Shown here in pieces: positions 25,422 to 34,320 of a stretch of DNA of 64,000 nt. Positions within the stretch are counted from its first letter, which is position 1; the number at the start of each line of letters is the position of its first letter. Origin of the DNA: Thalassobacillus devorans MSP14 (GTDB lineage: Bacteria > Bacillota > Bacilli > Bacillales > Halobacillaceae); NCBI RefSeq assembly GCF_000496835.1, contig NZ_KI543239.1, positions 141,947 through 205,946 of the forward strand. The letters run 5' to 3'. Made by a program: the position numbers and the translations under genes. The notes below the pieces were generated by a model. The model saw nothing but the letters and a program-made list of their open reading frames with translations. It did no database searches and was not told the origin of the DNA.

Positions 25422-27438
25422 AGTTGTCTTTAACTCTTAGCAGGCGAAGTCCATTTAGGGTAACGAGCAAGGTCGCCCCCATATCGGCAAAAATGGCAAT
25501 CCAGAGTGTGAGCCAGCCTGGAATCACCAGGAGGAGCGCTGCCAGTTTTACGACGAGGGAGAAAGTGATGTTCTGTTTGATGATCGCAAGTGCCTTACGA
25601 CTAAGTTTTACGGTATAAGGCAGCTTATTAAGGTCATCACCCATTAAAGCTATATCTGCAGTTTCAAGCGCTGTATCCGTACCGGCGCCCCCCATTGCTA
25701 TCCCGACTGTCGACGAAGCAAGTGCAGGGGCATCGTTCACCCCATCACCAACCATAGCGACACTTCCATATTGTTCCCGGTAGCTTTTGATGAATGTCAA
25801 TTTATCCTGCGGGAGCAGCTCGGCTTTTGCCTGGCTGATACCGATCTCATTACCGATGGCATTGGCGGTACGTTGGTTGTCTCCGGTCAACATGATTGTA
25901 TTGCTGATTCCTAACTCAGAAAGCTGTTTGATGATCGTACTACTTTCTTTTCGGATGGTATCACGGACTGCAATCAACGCATGGAGTTGAGTTTCCGTCC
26001 CGGCCAGCATTACTGTATTTCCTTGTGCCTGCCAGTCATGAATCCGTTCAATTATCTGTTCATCATAACCGGCTTTATTTTTGAACAGGGAAGGAGAACC
26101 GATATAGTAGGTGGTTCTATCAATCTTACCTGTAATGCCTTTTCCGGTAAGTGCCGAGAAGTCACTGACCTCTATTTGTTTATAATCGATTTGCTTTTCA
26201 TCTGCACGCTGTAAAATAGCGGCTGCTAAAGGATGCTGTGATTTATACTCTAATGCTGCGATCCAACTCATAGGGTCAGGAGAGTTAGAAGTGACCAGGT
26301 GATAACCGGTCATTTCTGGTGTCCCTTTTGTCAGTGTACCTGTCTTGTCAAAAGCGATCGAGCGGATTGCGCCCATTTCCTCTAAATAGACACCGCCTTT
26401 GATCAGTACGCCGTTTTTCGCAGCATTTCCAATAGCCGTAACAATGGCTACAGGAGTCGAGATGACTAAAGCGCAAGGACAGCCGACAACCAGAACGGCA
26501 AGCCCTTGGTATACCCATGTTCCCCAGCTTGCTCCCAATAATAGAGGAGGCACCAATGCAACGAGCAACGCTACCAGGATGATAACGGGAGTATAGTACC
26601 TGGCGAACTTATCGACAAAGTGTTGGGACGGTGCCCGTTCGGCTTGCGCTTCCTCGACCAGGTGAATAATTTTCGAAAGTGTTGTATCCTGAACGGTTTT
26701 AGTTACCTCCACTTCAAGATAGCCTTCTTCATTCAACGTGCCGGCAAATACTTCATCACCTTCCACCTTGCTGATAGGGAGTGATTCGCCAGTGATGGCA
26801 GCCTGGTTGATGGCGGAAGACCCTTGTGTGATTTTACCGTCCATGGCTATTTTCTGTCCTGGTTTGATGACCATGATATCTCCTATTTGGATGTCCTTGA
26901 CATGAAGCGTCATCTCTTGGCCATTTCGTTTGACCAAGGCTTCATTAGGTGCGATATCCATCAGTGATTGAATAGAAGCACGTGCTTTATCCATGGAATA
27001 AGTTTCGAGTGCTTCGCTAATGGCAAACAACACAACCACAACGGCTGCTTCGCCCCATTCCCCGATAATAGCTGCTCCGATGACTGCAATTGTCATCAGC
27101 GTACGCATGTCAAAGTCCAGCCGGCTTAAATTCTTTAGTCCAGTAATAAACAGGGATGTACCCCCAATGACGATCGCTGCAGCAAATAATGCAATGGTAA
27201 ATCCACTTTCCTCCCCGTCCATCAAGACTGAAGCGTACCCTAAGATGATGAATAAAATGGATAAGGATTCTTTTCGATAGCTCTCCCAGAAACTTTTTTT
27301 CTCTTTTTCAGGTAAAGGAGCATCTTCTGGTGCAAGCTGCAAATTTTCAAAAGCTCCTGCTTTCTCGAGCTCTTCAATAGAAGTGTCTCCGTATACTGTG
27401 ATCTTGGAAGCTCCGAAGTTTACATTTGCTTGATCCAC
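25420..27438 (-). CDS. cadA: Cd/Zn/Pb-exporting P1B-type ATPase CadA (ORF after an in-frame TGA)
   Basis: Pumps Cd2+, Zn2+ or Pb2+ out of the cell at the cost of ATP. In the 672-residue downstream ORF: membrane metal site C320-P-C322, phosphorylated Asp364 in DKTGT, His402 of the HP locus (SQHPLAA) and hinge GDGVNDAPA near residue 565; eight membrane segments expected. The natural start is not this GTG but ATG 27537, behind AAGGAGG and overlapping the cadC stop; from there codon 17 is TGA where homologues have the first Cys of the HMA-domain CxxC. A protein begun at 27438 would lack the front of the HMA domain, which often is dispensable. GTG 27438 has a badly placed ribosome site. Confidence 0.85.
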   Translation of the reverse strand: MDQANVNFGASKITVYGDTSIEELEKAGAFENLQLAPEDAPLPEKEKKSFWESYRKESLSILFIILGYASVLMDGEESGFTIALFAAAIVIGGTSLFITGLKNLSRLDFDMRTLMTIAVIGAAIIGEWGEAAVVVVLFAISEALETYSMDKARASIQSLMDIAPNEALVKRNGQEMTLHVKDIQIGDIMVIKPGQKIAMDGKITQGSSAINQAAITGESLPISKVEGDEVFAGTLNEEGYLEVEVTKTVQDTTLSKIIHLVEEAQAERAPSQHFVDKFARYYTPVIILVALLVALVPPLLLGASWGTWVYQGLAVLVVGCPCALVISTPVAIVTAIGNAAKNGVLIKGGVYLEEMGAIRSIAFDKTGTLTKGTPEMTGYHLVTSNSPDPMSWIAALEYKSQHPLAAAILQRADEKQIDYKQIEVSDFSALTGKGITGKIDRTTYYIGSPSLFKNKAGYDEQIIERIHDWQAQGNTVMLAGTETQLHALIAVRDTIRKESSTIIKQLSELGISNTIMLTGDNQRTANAIGNEIGISQAKAELLPQDKLTFIKSYREQYGSVAMVGDGVNDAPALASSTVGIAMGGAGTDTALETADIALMGDDLNKLPYTVKLSRKALAIIKQNITFSLVVKLAALLLVIPGWLTLWIAIFADMGATLLVTLNGLRLLRVKDN

Positions 27439-27537
27439 ACCTTCCAGGTGTTGGACGTTCTTTTCGAACTTTTGCGCACAGCCTGCTCAGGTAAACCCCT
27501 GAACGCGATAAGTTCGTTTATCTGTTTGCTCACTCAT
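27439..27537 (-). other. 5' part of cadA interrupted by an in-frame TGA at the CxxC
   Basis: Reads MSEQTDKRTYRVQGFT, TGA (27489-27487), then [12 protein letters not shown] in the same frame, running without another stop into the ATPase. Family sequences read FTCAGC at this point, so the TGA exactly replaces a Cys codon. Options: nonsense mutation, sequencing error, selenocysteine or other readthrough. Confidence 0.75.
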
Positions 27538-27895
27538 GGTGTGCCACCTCCTTAGAATGATTGAAGGCCATATCGATTAAATGGCTGACATGGTCATCAT
27601 TCAAACTATAATAGGCAAGCTTTCCCTCTTTCCGGTATTTCGCCAGCCCTGATTTGCTTAAAAATCTGAGATGATGAGAAGCGGTTGCGTTGGTACTATT
27701 GATGATATTAGCTACATCACAGACGCATAATTCTGTTTCTATCCTTAACGCATAAGCGATTTTTAACCTTTTTTCATCTGCCAGCGCTTTGAAAATCTGC
27801 CCAACGTCAGAAAATGAATGCTCCGTGAATTTATTTTTTACATGGTCCACTTTATCCCGATGGATACAGGTGACATCACAGGTATCTTTCGCCAT
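27530..27895 (-). CDS. cadC: ArsR/SmtB family metal sensor CadC
   Basis: 121-residue winged-helix repressor that leaves DNA on binding Cd2+, Pb2+ or Zn2+. The four-thiol CadC metal site is complete: Cys6 and Cys10 in the N-terminal arm (DTCDVTC) and Cys57 and Cys59 in ELCVCD. Recognition helix TNATASHHLRFL. The gene precedes cadA with an 8-base overlap (ATGAGTGA), so the two are translationally coupled, and its promoter carries the operator at 27936-27955. Confidence 0.93.
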   Translation of the reverse strand: MAKDTCDVTCIHRDKVDHVKNKFTEHSFSDVGQIFKALADEKRLKIAYALRIETELCVCDVANIINSTNATASHHLRFLSKSGLAKYRKEGKLAYYSLNDDHVSHLIDMAFNHSKEVAHHE

Positions 27896-27930
27896 CGTTT
27901 CACTCCTTATTCTAATCGTCGTTTGAATGT

Positions 27931-27960
27931 ATTATATTCAAATATCTGTTTGAATGTCAA
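27931..27960 (-). promoter_or_regulatory. cadCA promoter with embedded CadC operator
   Basis: Minus strand TTGACA (27960-27955), 18 bases, TATAAT (27936-27931). The perfect inverted repeat ATTCAAA-TATCTG-TTTGAAT fills the spacer, as expected for CadC blocking RNA polymerase. Confidence 0.85.
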
Positions 27961-28100
27961 AGAAAAATGGACAAAGAAATTATCCTTATGGAGATTTCTG
28001 CAATTAATACTTACGTTTGTTGAACATTGACTTTATTACTTTTGAAGATAACGGAGGGAGAGAATGCGGCAGTGGATACAAGAGAAATTCTAACAATCAA

Positions 28101-28141
28101 CAAAAAATCGAGTATGAAATCTTTGCGACTTCATACTCGAT
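28101..28141 (-). terminator. Terminator of the LLM oxidoreductase-glyoxalase operon
   Basis: 12-bp stem ATCGAGTATGAA/TTCATACTCGAT; T6 follows on the minus strand. Confidence 0.85.
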
Positions 28142-28196
28142 CTAATCTGCAATGACTACTTTTTTTCCTATTATCTGAACTGGACATTCCTCGATT

Positions 28197-28880
28197 TTAT
28201 ATTTTCGCACCTTCCAAATAAGCATGGATACCTTCCCCTTGAACAAGTACCAACTTTCCGTTTTCCAGATCCCAGGAATAGGAAGGAGTGCTTTTCTCTT
28301 TAAGGGTTTCAGGGGTACCTAAACCATAGACACGATTATATAAATCGACGGCTTGTTCCAAATCAGATACTCCTGTCTTAATTTCCTGGAATGCCTGGGG
28401 GTTGATGAAACGCGTATCTTTTGGGCGGTTACTGCCTTCCCATTCGATTAAAAAGGGGAGGGTATTACGGCCAGCGGCTTCTGGAAACAACATCCGCCAT
28501 TTTAAGGTGGATCCATCAGTTTTTTCCCTTCTGCCGGGAAAGGGTCCCTTATAAGGAATCCCTTGTTTATCCCAAATATGGATAAACTGATTCATTTCTG
28601 TGGTCCGTAAAGCAAATTGGATCGGTCCCTGTCTTCCGCATGATAAAGCAAGGGCAAGCTGTTGAATTAAAGGGTTATCTGAATTTCCCGCTGTTTTTTC
28701 ATTTTCAACCCCGATCCATTCGAGATAACAATCATTTTGGAGATGACTCAAGTGATTGAATGTGCCCCAGAATTCATGCCTGCCGCCAGGAAAACCTTTT
28801 ATTCTATAATTCTCTTTAAAGGCTATCTGGTCTTGTGACGGATGATTGGCCGCTATCACCAGATGATCAAAAGCAAGCAT
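28197..28880 (-). CDS. Glyoxalase-like (VOC superfamily) protein
   Basis: 227 residues, two-module VOC fold of the glyoxalase-like group: N-terminal AFDHLVIAANHP and GGRHEFWGTFNHL with candidate metal ligands, second module from about residue 160 (EIKTGVSDLEQAVDLY). Reaction unknown. AAGGAGG precedes the ATG. It follows the LLM flavin oxidoreductase by 12 bases and shares its transcript, which suggests a common catabolic or detoxifying role. Confidence 0.82.
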   Translation of the reverse strand: MLAFDHLVIAANHPSQDQIAFKENYRIKGFPGGRHEFWGTFNHLSHLQNDCYLEWIGVENEKTAGNSDNPLIQQLALALSCGRQGPIQFALRTTEMNQFIHIWDKQGIPYKGPFPGRREKTDGSTLKWRMLFPEAAGRNTLPFLIEWEGSNRPKDTRFINPQAFQEIKTGVSDLEQAVDLYNRVYGLGTPETLKEKSTPSYSWDLENGKLVLVQGEGIHAYLEGAKI

Positions 28881-28892
28881 AGAGAAACCTCC

Positions 28893-29888
28893 TTATTTGG
28901 ATAGTCCGAATTCATCTGCCAATAATTCATAGGAACGTAAGCGTTCTTCAAATGGATGGACAATCGTGTTGATGATTATTTCATTTACCCCATAACCAGT
29001 TGCAAGGTCTTCCAGCTTTTTTTTCACTTGCGATGGAGAGCCCACTGCCATACGACGGCGGTTTTCACGGATGCGTTCTTTTTCAAAAAAAGTATAAGGG
29101 TAGCATGCGGCCTCTTCAGCAGTAGGAAAATGCTCCCTTTTCTCGCCTTGCTCAATCTTAAGCAAGGCTAGATCCAGGCCTGAGGCCAGGTGTTCGGCTT
29201 TATCTTCCGTATCTGCGCATATGGCAAAAACCGAAACGTTTCCTTCTGGGTGGGACTGTTGCAGGGAAGGTGTGAAGTGTTCATCATAACGCTTCATAGC
29301 GCGTGTTCCTCCATAACCGTTAATGAAATGTGCAAAAGAATAGGAAGTACCAAGATCCGAAGCAAGACGGGCGCTTGTACCACTGGATCCGAGCATCCAG
29401 ACAGGGGGAGCTGTTTCTCCTAAAGGCGTAGCGTAAACATCCATTTCATAAGGATCATGGCCGTGAAGATAGGCCATTAGATCCTTCACCTGTTGGGGGT
29501 AGCTCTCAATGGAAGGGTGCTTTCCATCATTCAATGCCAGGTTTACATTAGGTAAACCCCCTGGTGCTCGTCCTACCCCTAAATCGATGCGGTTAGGGTG
29601 AAGCGTTTCAAGCACACGAAACGACTCTGCAACTTTATACGCACTATAATGAGGGAGGAGGATGCCTCCTGTGCCCACCCGGATTTGCTTTGTATGGGCT
29701 GCGAGATGTGTAATAAGGATTTCAGGTGCTGAACCTGCCAGGCTTTTTGTGCTATGGTGTTCAGATACCCAGAATCGATGATAACCAAGCTTATCGGTGA
29801 ACTGAGCCAGTTCTGTTGTCTGCTGTAAAGCTTGAGCCGGAGAGGTATTTGTTAAAATGGGCGATTGATCTAATACGCTCAGTCTCAT
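28893..29888 (-). CDS. LLM class flavin-dependent oxidoreductase (luciferase-like)
   Basis: 331 residues, TIM-barrel FMN enzyme of the bacterial luciferase-like family. Motifs: MRLSVLDQSPI start, YHRFWVSEHHS (about residues 45-55), GVGRAPGG near 115 and LGSSGTSARLA near 180. Usually works as a monooxygenase or reductase with FMNH2 supplied by a partner. The start is ATG 29888 with GAAAGGAG upstream; an in-frame ATG at 29930 lacks a ribosome site. First gene of a two-gene operon with the VOC protein. Confidence 0.9.
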   Translation of the reverse strand: MRLSVLDQSPILTNTSPAQALQQTTELAQFTDKLGYHRFWVSEHHSTKSLAGSAPEILITHLAAHTKQIRVGTGGILLPHYSAYKVAESFRVLETLHPNRIDLGVGRAPGGLPNVNLALNDGKHPSIESYPQQVKDLMAYLHGHDPYEMDVYATPLGETAPPVWMLGSSGTSARLASDLGTSYSFAHFINGYGGTRAMKRYDEHFTPSLQQSHPEGNVSVFAICADTEDKAEHLASGLDLALLKIEQGEKREHFPTAEEAACYPYTFFEKERIRENRRRMAVGSPSQVKKKLEDLATGYGVNEIIINTIVHPFEERLRSYELLADEFGLSK

Positions 29889-29991
29889 GATTTTCTCCTT
29901 TCGTACTATTAAGGTACATCGTGCCATCACTAAGGGCAGGATGCAACCTATCTGCCTTTGCTCTGTTAAATCTCAGTGCTGATTTTCCAGA

Positions 29992-30528
29992 TAAGCTCCC
30001 TTTTATGGAAGACTCAGTTTCGAGAGAAACTGTTTCCGTTATGGTGATAAGCGTTTGGAGGGCCGGGAAATCACTCGCTTTCCATGGGGGTACGGTGAGC
30101 TTCCTCGGGCTAATGCCCTGCGGGATCTCACCATGTACTCTACTCCCATAGGAGTCTCGCAATTTCCCGGCCCTCCTTGCGTTTGTAAGACTAACGGAAA
30201 CATCGATATGCGGAACCACCATCTTAACAGCTGAAAAGAGCTTATGTCCTGAATCATTGAGCTTTTCATGCAGAAAATGTGGAAGATATCTTCTCACAAC
30301 GTAGGGTTCGTTCGTCAAAATATGGATAAGGTGGCGGGGAAACGGTGAGACTCCCGTGGGAGAAGGGGCTAGGCGAGACCCCACAGGTCGTGAAACGGCC
30401 GAGGAGGCTTGCCAGCCTCCCCCACAGGAAAGCGAATCGTTTTCCAGCCACCCTTTCGCCTGTCTCGGTAACGAACCCAAATTACTTTGAAACTAAGTCT
30501 TCCACAATTCGGCCATATTGTTGAATAA
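29992..30528. repeat. Twin-hairpin intergenic element, copy C
   Basis: 537 bp in the same orientation as copy B and opposite to copy A. Ends carry GGAAGACTCAGTTTC and GAAACTAAGTCTTCC. First hairpin arms: TGTTTCCGTTA with TAACGGAAACA-type pairing and GGGCCGGGAAAT with ATTTCCCGGCCC. Second hairpin arms: GGGTTCGTT with AACGAACCC and GGTGGCGGGGAAACG with CGTTTTCCAGCCACC. From 30150 to 30528 it is almost base-for-base the reverse complement of 3643-4017, differing by a few single-base changes and indels. No coding gene is called here. Confidence 0.85.
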
Positions 30529-30580
30529 CAGCACCGTTTAGCAGAGATATATTCATAAAACCGGCATATAAAAAGGTGAA

Positions 30581-30952
30581 ATGTGGAAGATACAAATAAA
30601 AAGGAAAATAGAAGGAAGTGATCATATCGAGCGATTTTATGAATTAGAAGCCTTGAAAGAAAAAATTGCAGAGAGTAAATTAGCATTACTATATATTTCC
30701 GGAGCCAACTGTTCCGTATGCCATTCCCTGTTGCCCCAGGTAGAAGAAGTAGTGAAGAAATACCCTCAACTGGATTCGTTCCAATTGGAAGCGGATGACG
30801 TGCCGTCTGTAGCCGGGGAGTATTCGATATTCACTGTTCCGGTCGTCATTATCTTTGTTGATGGGAAAGAGATAGATAGAAAAGCCAGATTTGTACCAAT
30901 AGAGGAACTGGATCAACAATTATCTAAAATGACAGGTTTACTATTCGAATAA
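30581..30952 (+). CDS. Thioredoxin-like protein with CSVC motif
   Basis: 123 residues; thioredoxin fold with active site CSVC (ISGANCSVCHSLLPQ, about residues 44-47) and cis-Pro in FTVPVVIIF. No signal peptide. The N-terminal 15 residues are Lys-rich and unlike family members; the ATG has only a short AAGGTG close to it, so the start is uncertain. Single gene just after repeat copy C, closed by a terminator. Confidence 0.82.
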   Translation: MWKIQIKRKIEGSDHIERFYELEALKEKIAESKLALLYISGANCSVCHSLLPQVEEVVKKYPQLDSFQLEADDVPSVAGEYSIFTVPVVIIFVDGKEIDRKARFVPIEELDQQLSKMTGLLFE

Positions 30953-30955
30953 AAC

Positions 30956-30993
30956 AGCCGACACTGCTTCCTGAAGCGGTGCCGGCTTAATTT
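30956..30993 (+). terminator. Terminator after the thioredoxin-like gene
   Basis: Stem AGCCGACACTGCTTC/GAAGCGGTGCCGGCT with one mismatch, then TAATTTA; convergent with the membrane-fusion gene. Confidence 0.65.
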
Positions 30994-32239
30994 ACCTCGC
31001 CATAAGCCCCATCAATCCGTAACTCAGCATTGTTTGTGAATCTATAGCAAACGTTTCTTTGAGGCGCAATTCATTCGATTGAATAGGAGTGAAGAAGGTT
31101 GCTCCTCTACGGAATTGATCATGTGGTGTATGTGCCAGCATTTCCCCAGGTTCTAACCCTTCTATCACTTCTACGAGCCCATCGACTTCTATGCCGGTTT
31201 TAATCGCTCGCCGCACTAATTTTCCAGTATCATCCATCACCCACGCAAACAGGTTTTCTTCCGTAGCTAACAGAGGGGCGAAGGCGGTAACAGCTTCATC
31301 GGCCCTGTCCGTAATAATGGAAACAGCTACATGATAGCCAGGCAGCATTTCAGCCAAATCTTCTTCGATAGATACTACGAACGGATACTCACTGTCCTGG
31401 TTCACGGAAACGTTTTCTGGAAAACGAGCGACAGAAGAAACTTTCCCTTTGAGTTGGAGTTCTTCTTCCTCCGGAATGGTGATTTCGGCATTCATATCTT
31501 CTTTTACGCGTTTTCGTTCTGCTTCTTCCAATACGCCTTCTACCTGTAAGGTAGTAGTTTTCATCGTGATGATAGGTGAATCAAGCTCTTCTGAAACATC
31601 CGTGATCACGCCATTGAAAGGGCTCTGCACAGTAATGATCTGGCCTTCGGATTCCAGATCATCCAGCTGGGATTCTACCATGTCCAGCATAGCTTCTTTT
31701 TGTGCCAGTTCCATTTCTTTCTCAGCAATCGTTTGTTCTTTCATGAATTCAGTCTCCGTATAAGCAGGCGAATTCTCATCGCCTTCCTCATCAGGTGTTA
31801 AAATACTGCTGTCTTCGCTATTGTCAGGCTCTGGTACTTCATAACTTTCCATTTCGGTCAAATAACTTTCAATTGCGTTGATTTCCTCTTCCAATCGGCT
31901 AATATCGGACTCCAAAGAAGATTGTTGTGTGTGGTAATCGATGACTTCATATTCATATAGGTCGTCACCTTCCCGGACTTCGTCACCCTTTTCAACCAGA
32001 AACTTTTGAAAGTACCCAACACTATCATCGAAATAAATCGGATTTGATTCCGTAGCTGCGAAAACCCCATCCGTGGAGAGGGTTTCAACCAGGTCATATG
32101 TAAATGCCTCCGACCAGTCATTAATGTAAGATTTTTGTTCAACTTTATCTTCCCTGTCAAAAAAAATCAGCAGAGAATTAGTGAGCACGAAGGCAAAGGT
32201 CAGGAAAAAAAACCACCTTTTTTTTCTTTTATTCTGCAT
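30992..32239 (-). CDS. HlyD/membrane-fusion family protein
   Basis: 415 residues: N-terminal membrane anchor (WFFFLTFAFVLTNSLLIFF), a long acidic coiled-coil hairpin (about 100-210), lipoyl-like and beta-barrel parts (VQSPFNGVITDVSEELDSP, PGYHVAVSIITD), C-terminal domain. Such proteins couple an exporter to the outside; in B. subtilis, YknX pairs with the Yip1-type protein YknW and the ABC proteins YknYZ. Here only a Yip1-like neighbour is present, 17 bases upstream. Strongly acidic, as often in salt-tolerant species. Substrate unknown. Confidence 0.8.
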   Translation of the reverse strand: MQNKRKKRWFFFLTFAFVLTNSLLIFFDREDKVEQKSYINDWSEAFTYDLVETLSTDGVFAATESNPIYFDDSVGYFQKFLVEKGDEVREGDDLYEYEVIDYHTQQSSLESDISRLEEEINAIESYLTEMESYEVPEPDNSEDSSILTPDEEGDENSPAYTETEFMKEQTIAEKEMELAQKEAMLDMVESQLDDLESEGQIITVQSPFNGVITDVSEELDSPIITMKTTTLQVEGVLEEAERKRVKEDMNAEITIPEEEELQLKGKVSSVARFPENVSVNQDSEYPFVVSIEEDLAEMLPGYHVAVSIITDRADEAVTAFAPLLATEENLFAWVMDDTGKLVRRAIKTGIEVDGLVEVIEGLEPGEMLAHTPHDQFRRGATFFTPIQSNELRLKETFAIDSQTMLSYGLMGLMAR

Positions 32240-32256
32240 GTCAGTTCACCCTCATT

Positions 32257-32928
32257 CTAACTATTCAAAATATAAATCAGGAATAAATCATAACGGGAAA
32301 TGGCAGCTGTCCCTGCCCATAAAAGCAGGTGCCAGCTAATGACTCCAAGCCAGATCCAAAATCTTTTCGTGGTGGAAAGATATTGTAAACATTTGATCTG
32401 ATACCAGATAATCCAAACCTGGAAAATAGAAATAGCTCCGAAAAAGTAAATGATCCATTCTATATCAGTAATATAGGATGCGGCTACTCCGAAAGAAAAT
32501 GGTGAAACATACCAATCGATTCCGGCATAAACCATTAATGGAATCCATAGGATTCTCTCTAGCAGCATTACGAGCAATACATTCATTTGAATAATAATGA
32601 GTTTGCGGTAACGTATATCATTGAATAACCACCAGAAGAAAGAAGAAGCAAAGAGAATGAAGGCAGCAAACAAAATAGCATAGGCAACCCTCCCGATGAG
32701 GAACCATAGCTTCCGAAGCTCGTATTCTTTATGGGTGAATTCGGTAGCGTTGGCAGAAATCGGGTCGGTGCCAAGTCCAATCCAGCTTGTCCATATGTAA
32801 GTGAGAATCGAGACTAAGAATAATAAAAAGATTAACTTCCAAAAGTTAAAAACCTTTTCTGCGCGGTGAATTTTAAACAGCTGATCCTCACGCCGGAAGA
32901 ATAATTTAAATAAGTTAATCGCATACAT
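32257..32928 (-). CDS. Yip1-like polytopic membrane protein
   Basis: 223 residues with five hydrophobic segments (about 30-50, 80-100, 115-135, 155-175, 190-215) after a basic N-terminal region. The topology and the pairing with an HlyD-type protein resemble YknW-YknX, but sequence identity to YknW cannot be asserted. It is first in a two-gene operon. Confidence 0.65.
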   Translation of the reverse strand: MYAINLFKLFFRREDQLFKIHRAEKVFNFWKLIFLLFLVSILTYIWTSWIGLGTDPISANATEFTHKEYELRKLWFLIGRVAYAILFAAFILFASSFFWWLFNDIRYRKLIIIQMNVLLVMLLERILWIPLMVYAGIDWYVSPFSFGVAASYITDIEWIIYFFGAISIFQVWIIWYQIKCLQYLSTTKRFWIWLGVISWHLLLWAGTAAISRYDLFLIYILNS

Positions 32929-33056
32929 GGTGGATTGTTCCTTCCCTTGTAATCTTCAATAAATTCATGCTGTCTACTATTCTAGCTGAATTTTTACACT
33001 CTTTCTATATATATCCAAAATTTGTGGAAATTTGTTATAGCCTGAAGACCAATAAA

Positions 33057-33091
33057 AAAATCACGTATTTTGAAAAATACGTGATTTTGAG
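33057..33091. terminator. Terminator downstream of the LysM hydrolase gene
   Basis: 15-bp perfect stem AAAATCACGTATTTT/AAAATACGTGATTTT with a 2-base loop, A- and T-runs on both sides. Confidence 0.8.
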
Positions 33092-33142
33092 GTTTGGAAT
33101 TTCATGATTTTGGGTACTTGCTTACTATATATCTTTGTATAA

Positions 33143-34144
33143 TTAATAAGATTTAGCACCAAGATAACGGTTTTTCCAGTAAGAGATGTTCATATTGGAA
33201 ATAGTTACACCGTCACTTCCAGCATGGATGAATTGTCCATTGCCAAGATAGATTCCTGCATGGGAAGGACCTGCTTTGTAAGTTTCATAGAATACCAGGT
33301 CTCCTACTTGAGGGCTGCTTACAGATGAACCGGCGTTATAGATCTGAGCCACTGTTCTAGGTAAGTCGGTGCCATTTTTAGCAAATACATAGTTCAAGTA
33401 GCCGCTGCAGTCAAATCCGCTAGGAGAAGTTCCACCCCAGACATAAGGAGTTCCCATGTATTGTTTGGCAGTAGAAATCAACCCGGATGTGGATGTGTTT
33501 GAGCTTGTGCTGGTCTGTGAGACATTACTGGTTGTTGAGCTGGAAGAACCGTCAATGCTCAGTTTTTGTCCGACATAGATTACAGTGCTGTTTAAGTTGT
33601 TCCACTTCATGATGTCCCGGTAGCTTACGCCAAACTTAGCACCGATTTTAGACAGATAGTCGCCTGACTGCACTGTATATGTAGTTGCGTTGCTGGATGA
33701 ACTGGAACTTGAAGCAGTATTGCTTGTTTGAGTGGATGTTGTACCTTCAAGCTTCAAAGTTTGTCCAACATAAATGATTGTACTGCTCAAATTGTTCCAC
33801 TTCATAATATCGCGGTAGCTTACACCATATTCAGCACCGATTTTAGAAAGATAATCACCTGCTTGAACAGTATAAGTGGTAGCGTTAGAGCTGGTAGTCA
33901 CTTTGCTGCTGGAACTGGAATCGTCTGAAATTTTCAAAGTTTGACCAGGGTATATAAGATGGGAAGAAAGTCCGTTAAGTTCTTTGATTTTATATATAGA
34001 AACACCATATTGTTGTGAAAATTTCCATAGTGAATCGCCGGATTGTACGGTAACACTTTCTGCGCTGGCAACTCCTGCGCCGATAGTCAAAGCACCCACA
34101 AAGCTAGTAGTAACGATTGCCTTCTTGAAAAAGTTGTTTTTCAT
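33143..34144 (-). CDS. LysM-NlpC/P60 D,L-endopeptidase (LytE/CwlS type)
   Basis: Secreted peptidoglycan hydrolase that cuts stem peptides. Signal peptide at 1-28 (...GVASA), three LysM repeats (about 30-73, 90-133, 155-198) joined by Ser/Thr-rich linkers, and an NlpC/P60 domain from about residue 220 with catalytic Cys246 (FDCSGY), His295 (SHAGIY) and His307. Same layout as B. subtilis LytE or CwlS. LysM 2 and 3 are almost identical, implying recent duplication. Three phased WalR half-sites lie upstream (34228-34255), so control by the WalKR system is likely. Confidence 0.93.
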   Translation of the reverse strand: MKNNFFKKAIVTTSFVGALTIGAGVASAESVTVQSGDSLWKFSQQYGVSIYKIKELNGLSSHLIYPGQTLKISDDSSSSSKVTTSSNATTYTVQAGDYLSKIGAEYGVSYRDIMKWNNLSSTIIYVGQTLKLEGTTSTQTSNTASSSSSSSNATTYTVQSGDYLSKIGAKFGVSYRDIMKWNNLNSTVIYVGQKLSIDGSSSSTTSNVSQTSTSSNTSTSGLISTAKQYMGTPYVWGGTSPSGFDCSGYLNYVFAKNGTDLPRTVAQIYNAGSSVSSPQVGDLVFYETYKAGPSHAGIYLGNGQFIHAGSDGVTISNMNISYWKNRYLGAKSY

Positions 34145-34227
34145 TATGATTATGTACCTCCAAAGGTTAGTTAGTTTCTAGCAATTTTTGCTAAACTCAT
34201 AGTACCATATTATTCCTGTGTTTTAAC

Positions 34228-34255
34228 ATTACAGTATAATTACAATATGATTACA
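34228..34255 (-). promoter_or_regulatory. WalR binding region, three phased half-sites
   Basis: On the minus strand TGTAAT-N5-TGTAAT-N5-TGTAAT. The WalR consensus is TGTWAH-N5-TGTWAH; here three half-sites repeat every 11 bases, upstream of TTAAAA-N16-TACTAT. Confidence 0.8.
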
Positions 34256-34320
34256 AAGGTCATAAATGAATTAGCAAATGGGTATATTATAATTTGGAGC
34301 ACGATTTTATTACATATTAA

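Noticed and set aside
28055..28092. 9-codon frame MRQWIQEKF behind GGAGGGAG
   Set aside because: Too short; may be a remnant, but nothing supports it.
29791..30480. 229-codon minus-strand frame through repeat copy C
   Set aside because: Translation of the repeat itself, starting without a ribosome site and ending inside the LLM oxidoreductase gene.
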